Source: an uncultured Eubacteriales bacterium (GTDB lineage: Bacteria; Bacillota; Clostridia; Oscillospirales; Acutalibacteraceae). From it: a stretch of 11,445 bases of DNA. Shown in pieces: positions 1 through 6,897 of the stretch (positions are counted from its first letter, which is position 1; each line of letters starts with the position of its first letter). The notes beneath the pieces were generated by a model. That model saw only the letters and a list, made by a program, of their open reading frames with translations. It searched no databases and was not told the DNA's origin. The stretch covers positions 1 to 11,445 of the forward strand of contig CAKSPR010000050.1 of NCBI GenBank assembly GCA_934486455.1, given 5' to 3'. Position numbers and translations under genes: made by a program.

Positions 1-351
1 AGCTATACCTGCCTTAAATGCGGAAAAAAGCACACGAAGGAACAAATCAAGCAGGACAGCCGAACGGTTCCCAAATGTGCCTGCGGGGGCGTGCTGAAGC
101 CCGATGTGGTGCTTTACGGGGAACAGCTTGACGACGGGGTTCTTTCCTCGGCGGCGAGAGCCATGGCCTCGGCCGATTTGCTCATAATAGGCGGAACATC
201 AATGGCGGTTTATCCCGCGGCGGGACTTGTCAGATTCTTTTCGGGGAAACATATTGTTGTTATCAACCGTGACAGCACCCCTTTAGACCGAAAGGCCGAT
301 CTCGTTTTTCACCAAAACATCGGCGAGGTGCTTGAAAGTGCCGTCGGATAG
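1..351 (+). CDS. Sirtuin (Sir2-family NAD-dependent protein deacylase), C-terminal part
   Basis: The gene enters from the left edge in frame 1; 116 residues and the stop are visible. Sirtuins remove acyl groups from lysines in cytoplasmic proteins, using NAD and releasing nicotinamide and O-acyl-ADP-ribose. Visible family marks are a zinc ribbon (Cys4-x2-Cys7 and Cys26-x-Cys28 of the visible part), then the VVLYGEQL segment that follows the zinc module, the GTSMAVYPA motif of the NAD-binding Rossmann fold near residues 75-83, and the VINRD strand that contacts the adenine ribose. The N-terminal NAD motifs (GAGxS, the NID motif and the catalytic His) lie outside the window, so activity cannot be judged. 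An internal GTG at 91 would start after the zinc cysteines and is not a credible start. Family call is firm. Substrate and subclass (CobB-like or other) are not decidable here. Confidence 0.93.
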   Translation, partial: SYTCLKCGKKHTKEQIKQDSRTVPKCACGGVLKPDVVLYGEQLDDGVLSSAARAMASADLLIIGGTSMAVYPAAGLVRFFSGKHIVVINRDSTPLDRKADLVFHQNIGEVLESAVG

Positions 352-400
352 CTTTCCTACCCTTACCGCCTCTGCCGTTTTTGCGCACATGTGCCGTTTC

Positions 401-440
401 CGCATGTGTGTCGTTGCCCGCATGTGTGTCGTTGCCCGCA
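401..440. repeat. 18-bp tandem duplication
   Basis: CGCATGTGTGTCGTTGCC occurs at 401-418 and again, identically, at 419-436, followed by the first four bases of a third copy (437-440). A perfect 10-bp palindrome, GCACATGTGC (385-394), sits just before it and shares the CATGTG core. Two copies without spacers are not a CRISPR. It looks like a recent slippage duplication. Confidence 0.85.
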
Positions 441-560
441 TTATCTTGTTTTTTCCCTGCGGCTTCGGGAGCAGAGGCATGTAATGCCAAGGCTTTTTAG
501 GAAGCTGCGCGGCTTCGGAGAAGGCATTTTGCCGCAAAAAAACTAACCGTTTACGGATAC

Positions 561-582
561 GGCCGCCCGATGGCGGCCTTTT
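561..582 (+). terminator. Intrinsic terminator downstream of the sirtuin gene
   Basis: GGCCGCC (561-567) pairs perfectly with GGCGGCC (572-578) over a CGAT tetraloop, followed by TTTT at 579-582. It points rightward and lies about 210 bases after the sirtuin stop, so it probably ends that transcript before the spo0A promoter. On the minus strand no T-run follows the stem, so it is not bidirectional. Confidence 0.65.
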
Positions 583-745
583 ATGTTGCGGTATTGTTAT
601 GTTAACTGCTAACATCGTTTGTCAGAAATGTTTGTTTTTATGGTACTTTAATCGAAAAATATTTCTTTTACCGTATTTTTTTACTTTTATAATTCTTTTA
701 AAATCATATTGTCATACATTTATTGAAAAAATTTGAAAAAGCCTC

Positions 746-774
746 TTGAAAATTTTTACATCTTATGGTAATAT
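746..774 (+). promoter_or_regulatory. Sigma-A type promoter of spo0A
   Basis: TTGAAA (746-751) and TAATAT (769-774) are separated by exactly 17 bases, a good vegetative sigma-A promoter. The expected transcript start near 781 leaves a leader of about 30 bases before the ATG at 810. I did not find a convincing sigma-H promoter, which drives spo0A during sporulation in Bacillus subtilis. Confidence 0.7.
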
Positions 775-809
775 ATTGGCGTCAAATAAAAAAACAGGAG
801 GCAATATAA

Positions 810-1586
810 ATGGAAAAGAAACTTAAAGTATTAATTGCGGATAACACGGCAGAGTTTGGCGTGCCTTGTTCCAATCTGCTGAAAACATACGGAATGGACG
901 TTGTGTTAACCCCGAAGGAGGGCTCGCGACTTCTGACCGAGGTAAAATCGGTCAAGCCAGATGTGCTTATTATGGATGCTTTCATGCCGAAAATGGATGC
1001 GCTTGGAGTGCTTAAACAGCTTGATTCCCTGGAAGCCCGCCTTCGCCCGCTGACCATGGTAATGTCCATCGGTTCAAACGAAAAGCTGGAAAGTGAATTG
1101 CTATCTTCCGGAGCGTCATATTTTCTCTTAAAGCCGGTGGATATGGATATGCTGGCCGAAAGGATCGTTCAACTGACAGGCTGGCGGGAGTCGAGGGGCC
1201 TCGGAAAGGAGCAGGGCGGATATATCAGCGACAACGAGCTTGAAATGATGGTGACCGAAATAATACACCAGCTTGGCGTTCCCGCTCACATAAAGGGTTA
1301 TCAGTACATTCGCACATCCATAATACTTTCCGTTAAAGATCCCGAAATGGTCGGCGCCATAACAAAACTGCTTTATCCGACTGTGGCAAAGCTTTATAAA
1401 ACCACCTCGTCGAGGGTCGAAAGAGCCATCCGTCACGCCATAGAGGTGGCTTGGGACAGGGGAGACCTTGACACCCTCAATTCCTATTTCGGCTATACAA
1501 TAAATACGGGCAGAGGCAAGCCCACCAACAGCGAATTCATTGCGCTTATCGCCGACAAAATGCGCCTGAGACTTAAAGCGGCATAA
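810..1586 (+). CDS. spo0A: Sporulation transcription factor Spo0A
   Basis: Spo0A is a response regulator; once phosphorylated it binds 0A boxes and commits the cell to sporulation. The 258-residue protein has an N-terminal receiver (about 1-124), a short linker (about 125-141) and the family-specific C-terminal DNA-binding domain (about 142-258). In the receiver the phosphoacceptor is Asp56 (LIMDAFMP), with Ser86 at the switch Ser/Thr position and the conserved Lys108 (LLKP). The acidic pocket reads A10-D11-N12, where Bacillus has Ala-Asp-Asp, so one metal-binding acid is replaced by Asn. The DNA-binding half is near-identical to Bacillus Spo0A in VPAHIKGY (157-164), the recognition helix SRVERAIRHAIEVAW (201-215) and KPTNSEFIA (237-245). 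The ATG at 810 follows AGGAGG (796-801). It is transcribed alone from its own promoter. The usual neighbour spoIVB is not visible next to it. Confidence 0.97.
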   Translation: MEKKLKVLIADNTAEFGVPCSNLLKTYGMDVVLTPKEGSRLLTEVKSVKPDVLIMDAFMPKMDALGVLKQLDSLEARLRPLTMVMSIGSNEKLESELLSSGASYFLLKPVDMDMLAERIVQLTGWRESRGLGKEQGGYISDNELEMMVTEIIHQLGVPAHIKGYQYIRTSIILSVKDPEMVGAITKLLYPTVAKLYKTTSSRVERAIRHAIEVAWDRGDLDTLNSYFGYTINTGRGKPTNSEFIALIADKMRLRLKAA

Positions 1587-1758
1587 GCCGACGGCTCAAC
1601 AATGTGTTTTATTTTGTGAGAGTATGAAAAAACATTGCTCCGCCCGAGTTATTTGTGCTTTTTTACGGAGGGGAAAACCGACAGTGTAATTATAATAATG
1701 AGAGAGTTATAGTTGTAAAAAATCGAAAAATGCGGTCATAGACCACAATATATGGAAA
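1587..1758. other. spo0A 3' non-coding region
   Basis: No gene is visible. Together with the spo0A terminator and murA leader, this forms the gap between spo0A and murA. A small GGTC/GACC hairpin lies around 1734-1744, and CAATGT/ACATTG arms flank an AT-rich stretch near 1600-1637. A TATAAT-like hexamer occurs near 1691 without a convincing -35. I assign no function to these. Confidence 0.5.
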
Positions 1759-1805
1759 AAAGCCCTGATTTCAGCAAAAAAAATTGAAATTAGGGCTTTA
1801 TTTTT
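1759..1805 (+). terminator. Strong intrinsic terminator after spo0A
   Basis: AGCCCTGATTTCA (1761-1773) pairs with TGAAATTAGGGCT (1785-1797) with one G-U wobble, giving 13 pairs that extend by two A-T pairs. The loop is A-rich, and TTATTTTTATT follows. The A-run before the left arm means it could also act on the minus strand, but no minus-strand gene ends here. Confidence 0.85.
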
Positions 1806-2058
1806 ATTGCAATCGGTGTTATACTGTTAAAGAATGATATGTGTAGAAAGGCAACTGTGGCTATTTGATTTTTAAAGCTATAACGGCCTTTTGTTTTTGC
1901 GTTTTTACGGGACGCGTTACAATTTTTAAAAATTTGATTTCTTCGCAGGACAAAAGCCCGAACGGGGCTTTAGGTGTCGACGCTTTAAGCAACAGAGTAT
2001 TTCCCGAACGGCAATAAGCGTCTTCCTGCTTTAAGTATATTACGGGAGTGCATTGATT
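1806..2058 (+). promoter_or_regulatory. Leader region of murA
   Basis: No coding sequence is evident. Two perfect inverted repeats occur: AAAGCCC (1953-1959) with GGGCTTT (1965-1971), and GACGCTT (1979-1985) with AAGCGTC (2016-2022). The 9-mer CCCGAACGG occurs twice, at 1957-1965 and 2003-2011, once in each structure. Neither stem has a T-run after it. A promoter must lie between the spo0A terminator and 1950, but TATACT near 1821 lacks a good -35, so I do not assign one. No known riboswitch class is recognised. Confidence 0.45.
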
Positions 2059-3339
2059 TTGGATAAGTTTGTTATAAACGGCGGAACCCCTCTTTCGGGG
2101 GAAGTCACTATAAGCGGTGCCAAGAATGCAGTTGTGGCAATAATTCCTGCCGTTATACTTTCGGACGGGGTGTGCGTGCTTGAAAATGTACCGCAAATAT
2201 CCGATGTAAGCAACAGCCTTCGCATTCTTTCGGAAATGGGAGCGAAGGTTAAAATGATAAACGACAACACGGTGGAGATCGACCCGAGAAATATCAGCTC
2301 CTATGTTGTCCCGCACGAGATCGCAAAGCTTATGAGAGCGTCATATTACCTTATCGGGGCGCTTCTCGGCAAATTTTCCAAGGCCAAGGTGGCAATGCCC
2401 GGCGGGTGCAATCTCGGTCCCCGTCCTATCGACCAGCATCTCAAGGGATTTGAGGCACTGGGAGCCGACATCTCGGTGGATAACGGAATGATAGATGTGT
2501 CGGCGCAGAGCCTTATGGGCAGTCAGATATACCTTGATGTGGTTTCGGTGGGCGCTACCTGCAACATTATGATCGCTGCCGCAAAAGCAAGGGGACTGAC
2601 GGTCATCGAAAACGCCGCCAAGGAGCCTCACATCGTGGATCTTGCCAACTTCCTCAACTCCATGGGCGCAGATATAAGAGGAGCGGGCACCGATGTCATT
2701 AAAATCCGCGGTGTACAGCACCTTAAAGGGACGAGCTATTCGGTTATTCCCGATCAGATTGAGGCCGGCACATTTATGGTTGCGGCTGCGGCCACCGGCG
2801 GGGATGTACTCATAAAAAATGTTATCCCGAAACACCTCGAGTCCATAAGCTCAAAGCTTTCGGAGGTCGGGGCAAGGGTTGAAGAATTCGACGACTGCAT
2901 CAGGGTCAGCAGAAACGGCCCTCTTTCCCAGTGCGTCATAAAAACATTGCCTCATCCCGGCTTTCCGACCGACATGCAGCCGCAGTTTTCCACCCTGCTT
3001 TCGATAGCAAAGGGGACAAGCGTTGTAAGCGAGGGAATATGGGATAATCGCTTTAAATATGTTGATCAGCTCATGAAAATGGGCGCAAACATTCAGGTTA
3101 ACGGCAAGGTGGCGGTCATTCAGGGGGTTGAAAGGCTTACCGGCGCCTGTGTGCGCGCCGACGATCTCCGTGCGGGGGCGGCCATGCTTATAGCCGGCTG
3201 CATGGCCGAGGGGGTCACCGAAATTGAAAGCATCCAGTATATCGAGCGCGGATATGAAAAGGTGGTTGAGAAATTCAGAAGCCTCGGCGCCGATATAAAG
3301 CGTGTTACACTGCCCGATTCCATCGAAAGGGCGGTCTGA
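2059..3339 (+). CDS. murA: UDP-N-acetylglucosamine 1-carboxyvinyltransferase (MurA)
   Basis: MurA transfers enolpyruvate from phosphoenolpyruvate to UDP-GlcNAc, the first committed step of peptidoglycan precursor synthesis in the cytoplasm. The 426-residue protein is full length for the family. Numbered from the TTG at 2059, the substrate-binding Lys22-Asn23 lie in SGAKNAVVA, and the catalytic loop GGCNLGPRPID carries Cys117 (Escherichia coli Cys115). The general-base Asp is in GFPTDMQPQ, and the Arg corresponding to E. coli Arg397 is in DLRAGAAM. Retention of the loop Cys predicts the fosfomycin-sensitive form. Two in-frame TTG codons could start it. The one at 2059 gives the family-like MDKFVINGG and lies 10 bases after GGAG; the one at 2053 is only 4 bases after it. 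A long hairpin separates it from the next gene. Firmicutes often have two MurA paralogues; which one this is cannot be told. Confidence 0.96.
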   Translation: MDKFVINGGTPLSGEVTISGAKNAVVAIIPAVILSDGVCVLENVPQISDVSNSLRILSEMGAKVKMINDNTVEIDPRNISSYVVPHEIAKLMRASYYLIGALLGKFSKAKVAMPGGCNLGPRPIDQHLKGFEALGADISVDNGMIDVSAQSLMGSQIYLDVVSVGATCNIMIAAAKARGLTVIENAAKEPHIVDLANFLNSMGADIRGAGTDVIKIRGVQHLKGTSYSVIPDQIEAGTFMVAAAATGGDVLIKNVIPKHLESISSKLSEVGARVEEFDDCIRVSRNGPLSQCVIKTLPHPGFPTDMQPQFSTLLSIAKGTSVVSEGIWDNRFKYVDQLMKMGANIQVNGKVAVIQGVERLTGACVRADDLRAGAAMLIAGCMAEGVTEIESIQYIERGYEKVVEKFRSLGADIKRVTLPDSIERAV

Positions 3340-3348
3340 CAAAGACAT

Positions 3349-3419
3349 CAAAGCCTTTTCCCTTTATGGCGGGAAGCATGTTTTCCGAAGCCGCCATCAT
3401 AGGAAAAGGATTTGTTTTT
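3349..3419 (+). terminator. Long imperfect hairpin with T-run between murA and the walJ-like gene
   Basis: Arms 3349-3372 and 3391-3414 pair at about 20 of 24 positions. The perfect blocks are CAAA/TTTG, CCTTTTCC (3354-3361)/GGAAAAGG (3402-3409) and ATGGCGG (3366-3372)/CCGCCAT (3391-3397), around an 18-base loop. TTTGTTTTT follows at 3411-3419, as in an intrinsic terminator. The ribosome binding site of the next gene begins only four bases after the T-run, so the structure could end murA transcription, attenuate readthrough, or mask that site. Confidence 0.7.
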
Positions 3420-3435
3420 AAAAAGGAGTTTTGAT

Positions 3436-4224
3436 ATGGCGAGGGTTTGCCGCCTTTTCAGCGGTAGCAGCGGAAACAGCACCTTTGTCGGAAACGGCGA
3501 CGGAGGCCTTCTCATCGACGCGGGAGTGAGCGCCAAAAGGCTTTGTGAGGCGCTTTGCGGCATAGGAACCGATCCGAAAAGCATTAAAGGTGTTTTCATA
3601 TCTCACGAGCACATCGACCACATTGCAGGTGTGAGGGTGTTTTGCTCTAAGTTCCGTATACCTGTTTTTGCCACAAGGGGCACCCTTGAGGTAATGGAGC
3701 GGGACGGTCATATAAACGGGAAGTTCGATACGGTTTGTCTTGACGACAGCGACGTTGAGCTTGACGGATTCAAGATCGTGCACTTCTCCGTTTCCCACGA
3801 TTGCGCCGAAGGGTGCGGTTATAAGGTGGAGCTGCCCGACGGCAGAACGGCGGCGGTTTGTACCGATCTCGGATTTGTCAGCGAGCAGGTTAAAAACGCT
3901 CTTTGCTCCACCGACCTTATATTTTTCGAATCAAATCACGACATAGACATGCTCAAAACCGGCTGCTACCCCTATCCATTAAAGCAGAGGATAATGAGCC
4001 ACATAGGACACCTTTCGAACGACGCCTGCGCCGAGGCCTTGCCCATGTTTGTCAGAAGCGGGACAACGAGAATAATTCTTTCCCATTTAAGCGAACAGAA
4101 TAACATGCCGATTTTGGCCAAAAGGACGGCTCTTTTTTCCCTTAAAAGCGAGGGGATGAAGGAGGGGGAGGATTTTCTCCTTTCGGCGGCGCCAAAGACG
4201 GGCGGAGAGGTTATATGTTACTGA
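3436..4224 (+). CDS. walJ: WalJ/YycJ-like metallo-beta-lactamase-fold hydrolase
   Basis: The 262-residue protein has the metallo-beta-lactamase fold of the YycJ (WalJ) family. It opens with FSGSSGNST (8-16) and continues with LIDAG (26-30). The metal-binding motif HEHIDH (57-62) coordinates two metal ions. Later marks are FESNHD, GHLSN and ILSHLS, typical of this family. In Bacillus the homologue lies in the walRK operon near rlmH and has been linked to wall/division coordination and to a 5' exonuclease role in mismatch repair. Here it is two genes after no walRK but directly before rlmH, which supports the family call. The ATG at 3436 is 7 bases after AAGGAG (3423-3428). An upstream TTG at 3412 would start inside the T-run of the hairpin and is rejected. 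The true substrate is not determinable from sequence. Confidence 0.9.
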   Translation: MARVCRLFSGSSGNSTFVGNGDGGLLIDAGVSAKRLCEALCGIGTDPKSIKGVFISHEHIDHIAGVRVFCSKFRIPVFATRGTLEVMERDGHINGKFDTVCLDDSDVELDGFKIVHFSVSHDCAEGCGYKVELPDGRTAAVCTDLGFVSEQVKNALCSTDLIFFESNHDIDMLKTGCYPYPLKQRIMSHIGHLSNDACAEALPMFVRSGTTRIILSHLSEQNNMPILAKRTALFSLKSEGMKEGEDFLLSAAPKTGGEVICY

Positions 4225-4285
4225 CAGACCCGTCGCCCTTGCGGCGGATGCAGGCCGAAGAAAAAAGCTTAATGCTGCACATTGA

Positions 4286-4316
4286 TTGACATAATACCGA
4301 GTCTAACATCTCAATA
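4286..4316 (+). promoter_or_regulatory. Possible promoter before rlmH
   Basis: A perfect TTGACA -35 box is at 4286-4291. The only -10 candidates at usable spacing are poor: TCTCAA after 17 bases, or TCAATA after 19. TAATAC at 4292-4297 could be the -10 of another weak promoter with TTAATG upstream. Either would give the rlmH-topoisomerase genes a start independent of walJ. Confidence 0.25.
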
Positions 4317-4338
4317 AATTGATTTTTCGGGGATATAT

Positions 4339-4821
4339 ATGCAGAATGTTTACATAATAGCTGTCGGAAGGCTTAAAGAAAAATATCTGAGAGACGCCTT
4401 TGCAGAATATCAAAAACGGCTGACCCCGTTTTGCCGTCTGACCGTAATCGAGATAGACGAGGAGCGCCTGCCCGACAATCCGAGCGAGGCGGTCATAGCG
4501 GCGGGAATAGAAAAAGAGGGTCAAAAGATACTTAAAAAAATACCGACCGGAAGCTTTGTGGTATCTTTGTGCATAGAGGGGCAGCAAATGACCTCCGAAA
4601 ACTTTTCCCGTATGATCGAACAAAGCGGCGTGTCGGGCTTTTCCGACGTGGTTTTTGTTATCGGTGGATCCTTCGGGCTTTCACGGGAGGTTAAAAGCAT
4701 TTCAAAATGCAGACTGTCCTTTTCAAAAATGACATTTCCCCACCAGCTTTTCAGAATAATGCTTGCAGAACAGATATACCGCGGGTATCAAATTGCCGTC
4801 GGCGGGAAATACCATAAATAG
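4339..4821 (+). CDS. rlmH: 23S rRNA (pseudouridine1915-N3)-methyltransferase RlmH
   Basis: RlmH is a SPOUT-class methyltransferase that uses S-adenosylmethionine to methylate pseudouridine 1915 in helix 69 of 23S rRNA, acting on assembled ribosomes. The 160-residue protein matches the usual length (155-160). Family marks are the N-terminal IIAVGRLKEKYL, the cofactor-binding VIGGSFGLS in the trefoil-knot region, and the signature C-terminus FPHQLFRIMLAEQIYRGYQIAVGGKYHK, ending with the conserved Tyr-His-Lys. The ATG at 4339 has only a weak GGGG ribosome binding site. Its stop codon overlaps the AGGAG that serves the next gene (4820-4824), so the two are translationally coupled. Adjacency to the WalJ-like gene is conserved in Firmicutes. 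Confidence 0.97.
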   Translation: MQNVYIIAVGRLKEKYLRDAFAEYQKRLTPFCRLTVIEIDEERLPDNPSEAVIAAGIEKEGQKILKKIPTGSFVVSLCIEGQQMTSENFSRMIEQSGVSGFSDVVFVIGGSFGLSREVKSISKCRLSFSKMTFPHQLFRIMLAEQIYRGYQIAVGGKYHK

Positions 4822-4832
4822 GAGTGAGAAAT

Positions 4833-6812
4833 TTGGCAAGAAAAAAGGAATACAATGACGACAGCATAAAAGCCCTTAAAGGTGCCGAACAGGTCAGATA
4901 CCGTCCGGCGGTCATATTCGGTTCGGACGGAATAGAGGGCTGTGAGCATTCGACCTTCGAAATAATTTCCAACTCCATAGACGAGGCCAGAGAGGGATAC
5001 GGCAATAAAATCATTGTAACGATGTATTCGGACAATTCCATCGAGGTAGAGGACTTCGGCCGCGGAATTCCGGTGGGATATAATAAAAAGGAAGAAAAAT
5101 TTAACTGGGAGCTTCTTTTCTGCACCCTTTATGCCGGAGGAAAATATAACAACTTAAAGGGCGACACATATGAATATTCCCTCGGATTAAACGGTCTCGG
5201 ACTTGCCTCGACCCAGTTTGCCTCGGAATATATGGACGCCGAGGTTAAGCGCGAAGGGAAAAGATATACCCTCCATTTTGAAAAGGGAGAATGCATCGGA
5301 GGCCTTAAAGAGGAGCCGTACAGCGGCAGAGGCACCGGCACAAAAATTCGCTGGAAGCCCGATTTGGAGGTTTTCACCGAGATTGACATTCCTCTCGAAT
5401 ATTTTAAAGATGTGCTTAAAAGACAGGCGGTTGTAAATGAAAATGTAACCTTCATTTTAAGACAGCAAAACGGCCGCAGCTTTGACACATATGAATTTTG
5501 CTATAAAAACGGCGTTACCGATTATGTCAATGAAATCGTGGGAGACAAGGCGCTTACATCGGTCCAGACCTGGGAAACCGAAAAAAGCGGAAGAGACCGT
5601 GCCGACCTTCCCGAATACAAGCTTAAAGTTAAGGCGTCGCTTTGCTTCTCCAATGTGATAAACCGCAAGGAATATTTCCACAATTCAAGCTTTCTTGAAA
5701 ACGGCGGCGCACCTGAAAAGGCGGTGAAAAGCGCCTTTGTATCCCAGATTGACGCCTATATAAAATCCACCGGAAAGTATCAGAAAAACGAAAGCAAGAT
5801 AACCTTTCAGGATGTGGACGAATGCCTTGTGCTTGTGGTTTCTTCGTTTTCCACCCAAACCTCCTATGAAAACCAGACCAAAAAATCCATAACCAACAGG
5901 TTTATTCAAGAGGCCATGACCGATTTTTTCAAGCATCAGCTTGAAATATATTTCATAGAAAACAAGGCTGAGGCCGATAAAATCGTTGAGCAGGTGCTTA
6001 TAAACAAGCGCTCCCGCGAGCGCTCGGAAAAGGAACGCCTCAACATCAAGAAAACCCTCCAGTCCAAGTCGGATATGGCAAACAGGGTCAAAAAATTTGT
6101 CGATTGCCGTTCCAAGGATACGGCCGAGCGGGAGCTTTACATCGTGGAGGGCGACTCGGCTCTCGGCTCCTGTAAGCTGGCAAGAGACCCCGATTTTCAG
6201 GCGGTTATACCTGTCAGAGGTAAGATACTCAACTGCCTTAAAGCCGATTACGGCAGGATTTTTAAAAGCGACATCATAACCGACCTTTTAAAGGTCATGG
6301 GATGCGGAGTCGAGGTAAAGGCCAAGGCCAACAAGGATCTTTCGACCTTCGATATTTCAAAGCTTATGTGGAACAAGATAATAATTTGTACCGACGCCGA
6401 TGTGGACGGATTTCAGATAAGAACCCTTATTCTGACCATGTTCTACCGTTTGACTCCCACCCTTATCGAGCAGGGCAAAATATTCATCGCCGAGACCCCG
6501 CTTTTTGAAATCAGAACAAAATCCCAAACCTACTACGCCTATTCCGAGCGCGAGAAAAACGATGTTTTAAAGGACATCGAAGGAGAAAAATACACCATTC
6601 TGCGCTCCAAGGGACTTGGTGAAAACGAGCCCGACATGATGAACCTTACCACCATGAATCCCGCCACACGCCGTCTTATAAGGGTCATGCCCGATGAGGC
6701 CGAGCAGACCGCCCGTATGTTTGACATGCTACTCGGAGACGATCTTGACGGACGAAAGGATTTCATTGCCAAAGAGGGCTGTAATTATATTGACATGGCC
6801 GATGTTTCGTAA
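4833..6812 (+). CDS. parE: DNA topoisomerase (ATP-hydrolysing) subunit B, ParE/GyrB-like
   Basis: This is the ATPase and TOPRIM subunit of a type IIA topoisomerase; with the A subunit encoded next it passes one DNA duplex through another. The 659-residue protein begins with a GHKL ATPase domain: catalytic Glu43 and Asn47 in EIISNSIDEA, Asp74 in EDFGRGIP, the YAGGK lid (100-104) and SLGLNGLGLAS (116-126). The transducer segment carries QTS (342-344) and, six residues on, QTK (348-350). The TOPRIM domain has the metal Glu439 in VEGDSA and the DxDxD acids Asp521, Asp523 and Asp525. SKGLGE (592-597) replaces the usual YKGLGE. I choose the TTG at 4833, 8 bases after AGGAG (4820-4824); a GTG at 4824 overlaps that site. 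It is clearly divergent from standard GyrB, so a second topoisomerase beside gyrase is likely. Confidence 0.93.
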   Translation: MARKKEYNDDSIKALKGAEQVRYRPAVIFGSDGIEGCEHSTFEIISNSIDEAREGYGNKIIVTMYSDNSIEVEDFGRGIPVGYNKKEEKFNWELLFCTLYAGGKYNNLKGDTYEYSLGLNGLGLASTQFASEYMDAEVKREGKRYTLHFEKGECIGGLKEEPYSGRGTGTKIRWKPDLEVFTEIDIPLEYFKDVLKRQAVVNENVTFILRQQNGRSFDTYEFCYKNGVTDYVNEIVGDKALTSVQTWETEKSGRDRADLPEYKLKVKASLCFSNVINRKEYFHNSSFLENGGAPEKAVKSAFVSQIDAYIKSTGKYQKNESKITFQDVDECLVLVVSSFSTQTSYENQTKKSITNRFIQEAMTDFFKHQLEIYFIENKAEADKIVEQVLINKRSRERSEKERLNIKKTLQSKSDMANRVKKFVDCRSKDTAERELYIVEGDSALGSCKLARDPDFQAVIPVRGKILNCLKADYGRIFKSDIITDLLKVMGCGVEVKAKANKDLSTFDISKLMWNKIIICTDADVDGFQIRTLILTMFYRLTPTLIEQGKIFIAETPLFEIRTKSQTYYAYSEREKNDVLKDIEGEKYTILRSKGLGENEPDMMNLTTMNPATRRLIRVMPDEAEQTARMFDMLLGDDLDGRKDFIAKEGCNYIDMADVS

Positions 6813-6897
6813 AACGATCTGCCAAAAGTCACACGAAAAAGTGATTTTAAAAACAACCGACACGACTTTTAAAGCGTAAAAAGGAGAGTTGAACGAC

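Larger units (their letters stand above)
352..745. other. Non-coding region between the sirtuin gene and spo0A
   Basis: I see no credible gene here. The left half (about 376-582) is crowded with short repeats and palindromes: a 10-bp palindrome at 385-394, an 18-bp tandem duplication at 401-436, small hairpins at 476-488 and 501-516, and a terminator at 561-582. The right half (about 600-745) is very AT-rich and leads into the spo0A promoter. At 618-626 the sequence TTTGTCAGA matches the Spo0A-box consensus TTTGTCRAA at 8 of 9 positions, a weak hint of autoregulation. Open frames on the minus strand across 263-615 run back through the sirtuin gene and the terminator and look like chance. Confidence 0.6.

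Noticed and set aside
401..440. Possible CRISPR start
   Set aside because: The two copies are directly adjacent with no spacers, the unit is only 18 bp, and no cas genes are nearby.
263..615. Minus-strand open frames, including one encoding a repeated RATTHM peptide
   Set aside because: They run antisense through the sirtuin 3' end, the tandem repeat and the terminator, have no ribosome binding site I can see, and the peptide repeat simply reflects the 18-bp DNA duplication.
1861..2316. Minus-strand open frame over the murA leader and 5' end
   Set aside because: It is antisense to the start of murA, has no recognisable domain and no ribosome binding site evident.
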